Source of the DNA: Acetatifactor sp.
GTDB lineage: Bacteria; Bacillota; Clostridia; Lachnospirales; Lachnospiraceae
NCBI GenBank assembly: GCA_024699575.1
Contig: JAILPF010000188.1
Span: 1-7,703 of the forward strand
Reading direction: 5' to 3'
DNA: 7,703 nt
Made by a program: the position numbers and the translations under genes. This document shows, in pieces, positions 6,730 to 7,703 of this stretch. The notes beneath the pieces are model-generated. The model made no database searches, was not told the DNA's origin, and saw nothing but the letters and a program-made list of their open reading frames with translations. Every line of letters starts with the position of its first letter. Position 1 is the first letter of the stretch.

Positions 6730-7136
6730 CTGATGTCCTCCCCTCCAAAACTATAAGGCAACAAATCTGACAACATGTACGTTTTATACTCACGAATACT
6801 CTTTGCAACAATTACTTGAAAATCTGCATCTGCAAATTCATTCATGACCTGCCTGCATATTCCACAAGGATAGGCATACTCTACCGGTTTCTGTTCTTTC
6901 ATTCCACCGACAATTGCTATTGCAACAAACTCTGTCTCTCCCTCACTTACCGCTTTAAAAAAAGCCGTCCGTTCTGCACAATTTGTTGCTCCATAGGAGG
7001 CATTTTCAATATTACAGCCCTGATATATCCTGCCATCTCTTGTAAGAAGTGCCGCACCAACACTGAAATGTGAATAAGGAGTATACGCTCTTTTTTTTGC
7101 CTCCAATGCCTGCTCGATCAAATTTGTATAATCCAT
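6726..7136 (-). CDS. cdd: Cytidine deaminase
   Basis: This enzyme deaminates cytidine and deoxycytidine to uridine and deoxyuridine in pyrimidine salvage. The 136-aa length is typical of the small homotetrameric, zinc-dependent form. Visible motifs are YTPYSHFSVGAAL at the substrate pocket (18-30), CNIENASYGATNCAERTA with Cys53 as zinc ligand and Glu55 as proton shuttle, and PCGICRQV with Cys91 and Cys94 as the other zinc ligands. The start is the ATG at 7136 with AAAGGGAG 5 nt upstream. The frame extends to a TTG at 7175, but that would overlap the end of the phosphorylase gene and lacks a binding site. The gene lies 22 nt after the phosphorylase gene, and its TGA overlaps the ATG of the amidohydrolase, so the three genes are almost certainly co-transcribed. 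Confidence 0.97.
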   Translation of the reverse strand: MDYTNLIEQALEAKKRAYTPYSHFSVGAALLTRDGRIYQGCNIENASYGATNCAERTAFFKAVSEGETEFVAIAIVGGMKEQKPVEYAYPCGICRQVMNEFADADFQVIVAKSIREYKTYMLSDLLPYSFGGEDIR

Positions 7137-7158
7137 ATTGTCTCCCTTTATACAATAT

Positions 7159-7703
7159 TTACAATAGCTGTTCAAATTTTTGAATAGATTCCGTCACCAA
7201 TTTTGTAAAGCGAGGTGCTACCTCGTCCGCAGCCTCCTGAACTTCTTTATGGGACAATGGCGTATCAGACATACCGGCAGCAAGATTACTGATGCAGGAA
7301 ATTGCACAGACCTTCATTCCCATATGATTTGCAGCAATCGCCTCAACAACGGTACTCATGCCTACAGCGTCACACCCAAGCGACCGAAGCATTCGTATCT
7401 CTGCAGGTGTCTCATAGGAAGGGCCTGTAAGCTGAGTGTAAATTCCCTGTTGTAAATAAATGCCGTTTTCTTTTGCAGTCTCAGTAATGCACTGCTGAAG
7501 CTCCGGAGAATAAACATGGCTCATATCCGGAAATCTTACCCCTAACTCATCCATATTCTTTCCAACCAAAGGATTGGGAACAAACAGCGAAATATGGTCC
7601 TTTAAAAGCATTAAATCGCCTGCATGAAATGTCGGGTTCACTCCTCCTGCAGCATTGGTCAAAAACAGTATCTCCGCCCCCAGTAATTTCATCAGGCGTG
7701 TGG
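7159..7703 (-). CDS. punA: Purine-nucleoside phosphorylase, C-terminal part (5' end outside window)
   Basis: The visible part is about 181 residues and enters from the right edge without a start; the first ATG in view (7692) is internal, since family homology continues upstream of it (TRLMKLLGAE resembles the VRxMKxLG segment). The enzyme cleaves inosine, guanosine and their deoxy forms with phosphate to give free base and (deoxy)ribose-1-phosphate. Motifs, counted from the Met at 7692: TNAAGGVNP at 12-20, TGPSYETPAEIR with Glu94 for base binding, VGMSTVVEAIAANHMGMKV with Met112 at the sugar site, and ISCISNLAAG with Asn136, which favours 6-oxopurines. The missing N-terminal third (roughly 95 residues) should hold the phosphate-binding GSGLG. 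It is the first visible gene of the salvage cluster, followed by cdd after 22 nt. punA is used for the trimeric inosine/guanosine type; pupG or deoD-like names are also used. Confidence 0.95.
   Translation of the reverse strand, partial: TRLMKLLGAEILFLTNAAGGVNPTFHAGDLMLLKDHISLFVPNPLVGKNMDELGVRFPDMSHVYSPELQQCITETAKENGIYLQQGIYTQLTGPSYETPAEIRMLRSLGCDAVGMSTVVEAIAANHMGMKVCAISCISNLAAGMSDTPLSHKEVQEAADEVAPRFTKLVTESIQKFEQLL

Noticed and set aside
7137..7175. N-terminal extension of cytidine deaminase to a TTG at 7175
   Set aside because: It would overlap the end of the phosphorylase gene, adds 13 residues absent from typical Cdd proteins, and lacks a ribosome site, while the ATG at 7136 has a strong one.

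Overview
The window looks like a low-GC, anaerobic Firmicute, most likely a Clostridia/Lachnospiraceae-type gut bacterium. The reasons are the AT-rich sequence, strong AGGAGG-like ribosome binding sites, a class III (oxygen-sensitive, glycyl-radical) ribonucleotide reductase, and a PNP/Cdd/amidohydrolase nucleoside cluster of clostridial type. The taxon is inferred from protein character, not from a marker gene. Every supported gene is on the minus strand, so transcription runs from high to low coordinates. The window begins and ends inside genes.

Region A (7703 to 3701) is a four-gene cluster. It holds a purine-nucleoside phosphorylase whose 5' end is outside the window, a cytidine deaminase, an MTA/SAH-type amidohydrolase (deaminase), and a membrane-anchored MutS-family ATPase. 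Spacing is 22 nt, then two 4-nt ATGA stop/start overlaps, which points to one translationally coupled operon. The first three genes make a coherent nucleoside-salvage set (purine nucleoside phosphorolysis, cytidine to uridine, and deamination of methylthioadenosine/S-adenosylhomocysteine or a related adenosine). The MutS-like gene is the odd partner.

Region B (about 3704 to 2431) is a two-gene unit. A sigma-A-type promoter overlaps the stop codon of the MutS-like gene. It precedes a 39-residue single-pass membrane protein and then a HTH-WYL transcriptional regulator. A perfect 16-bp inverted repeat with T-tracts ends the unit.

Region C (about 2415 to 1) is the anaerobic ribonucleotide reductase unit. 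A near-consensus promoter (TTGACA, 17 nt, TATACT) is followed by two AT-rich palindromic sites 30 bp apart, centre to centre, which resemble a NrdR-box pair. Next come nrdD, with glycyl-radical, zinc-ribbon and ATP-cone features, and the first 11 codons of nrdG, which runs off the left edge. Both flanking units thus concern nucleotides: Region A recycles nucleosides, Region C makes deoxynucleotides without oxygen.

No RNA gene, CRISPR array, insertion sequence or origin was seen, and no gene-free stretch exceeds 300 bases. The most notable items are the small membrane protein paired with the WYL regulator, the membrane MutS-like ATPase coupled to nucleoside salvage, and the operator-like pair downstream of the nrdD promoter.
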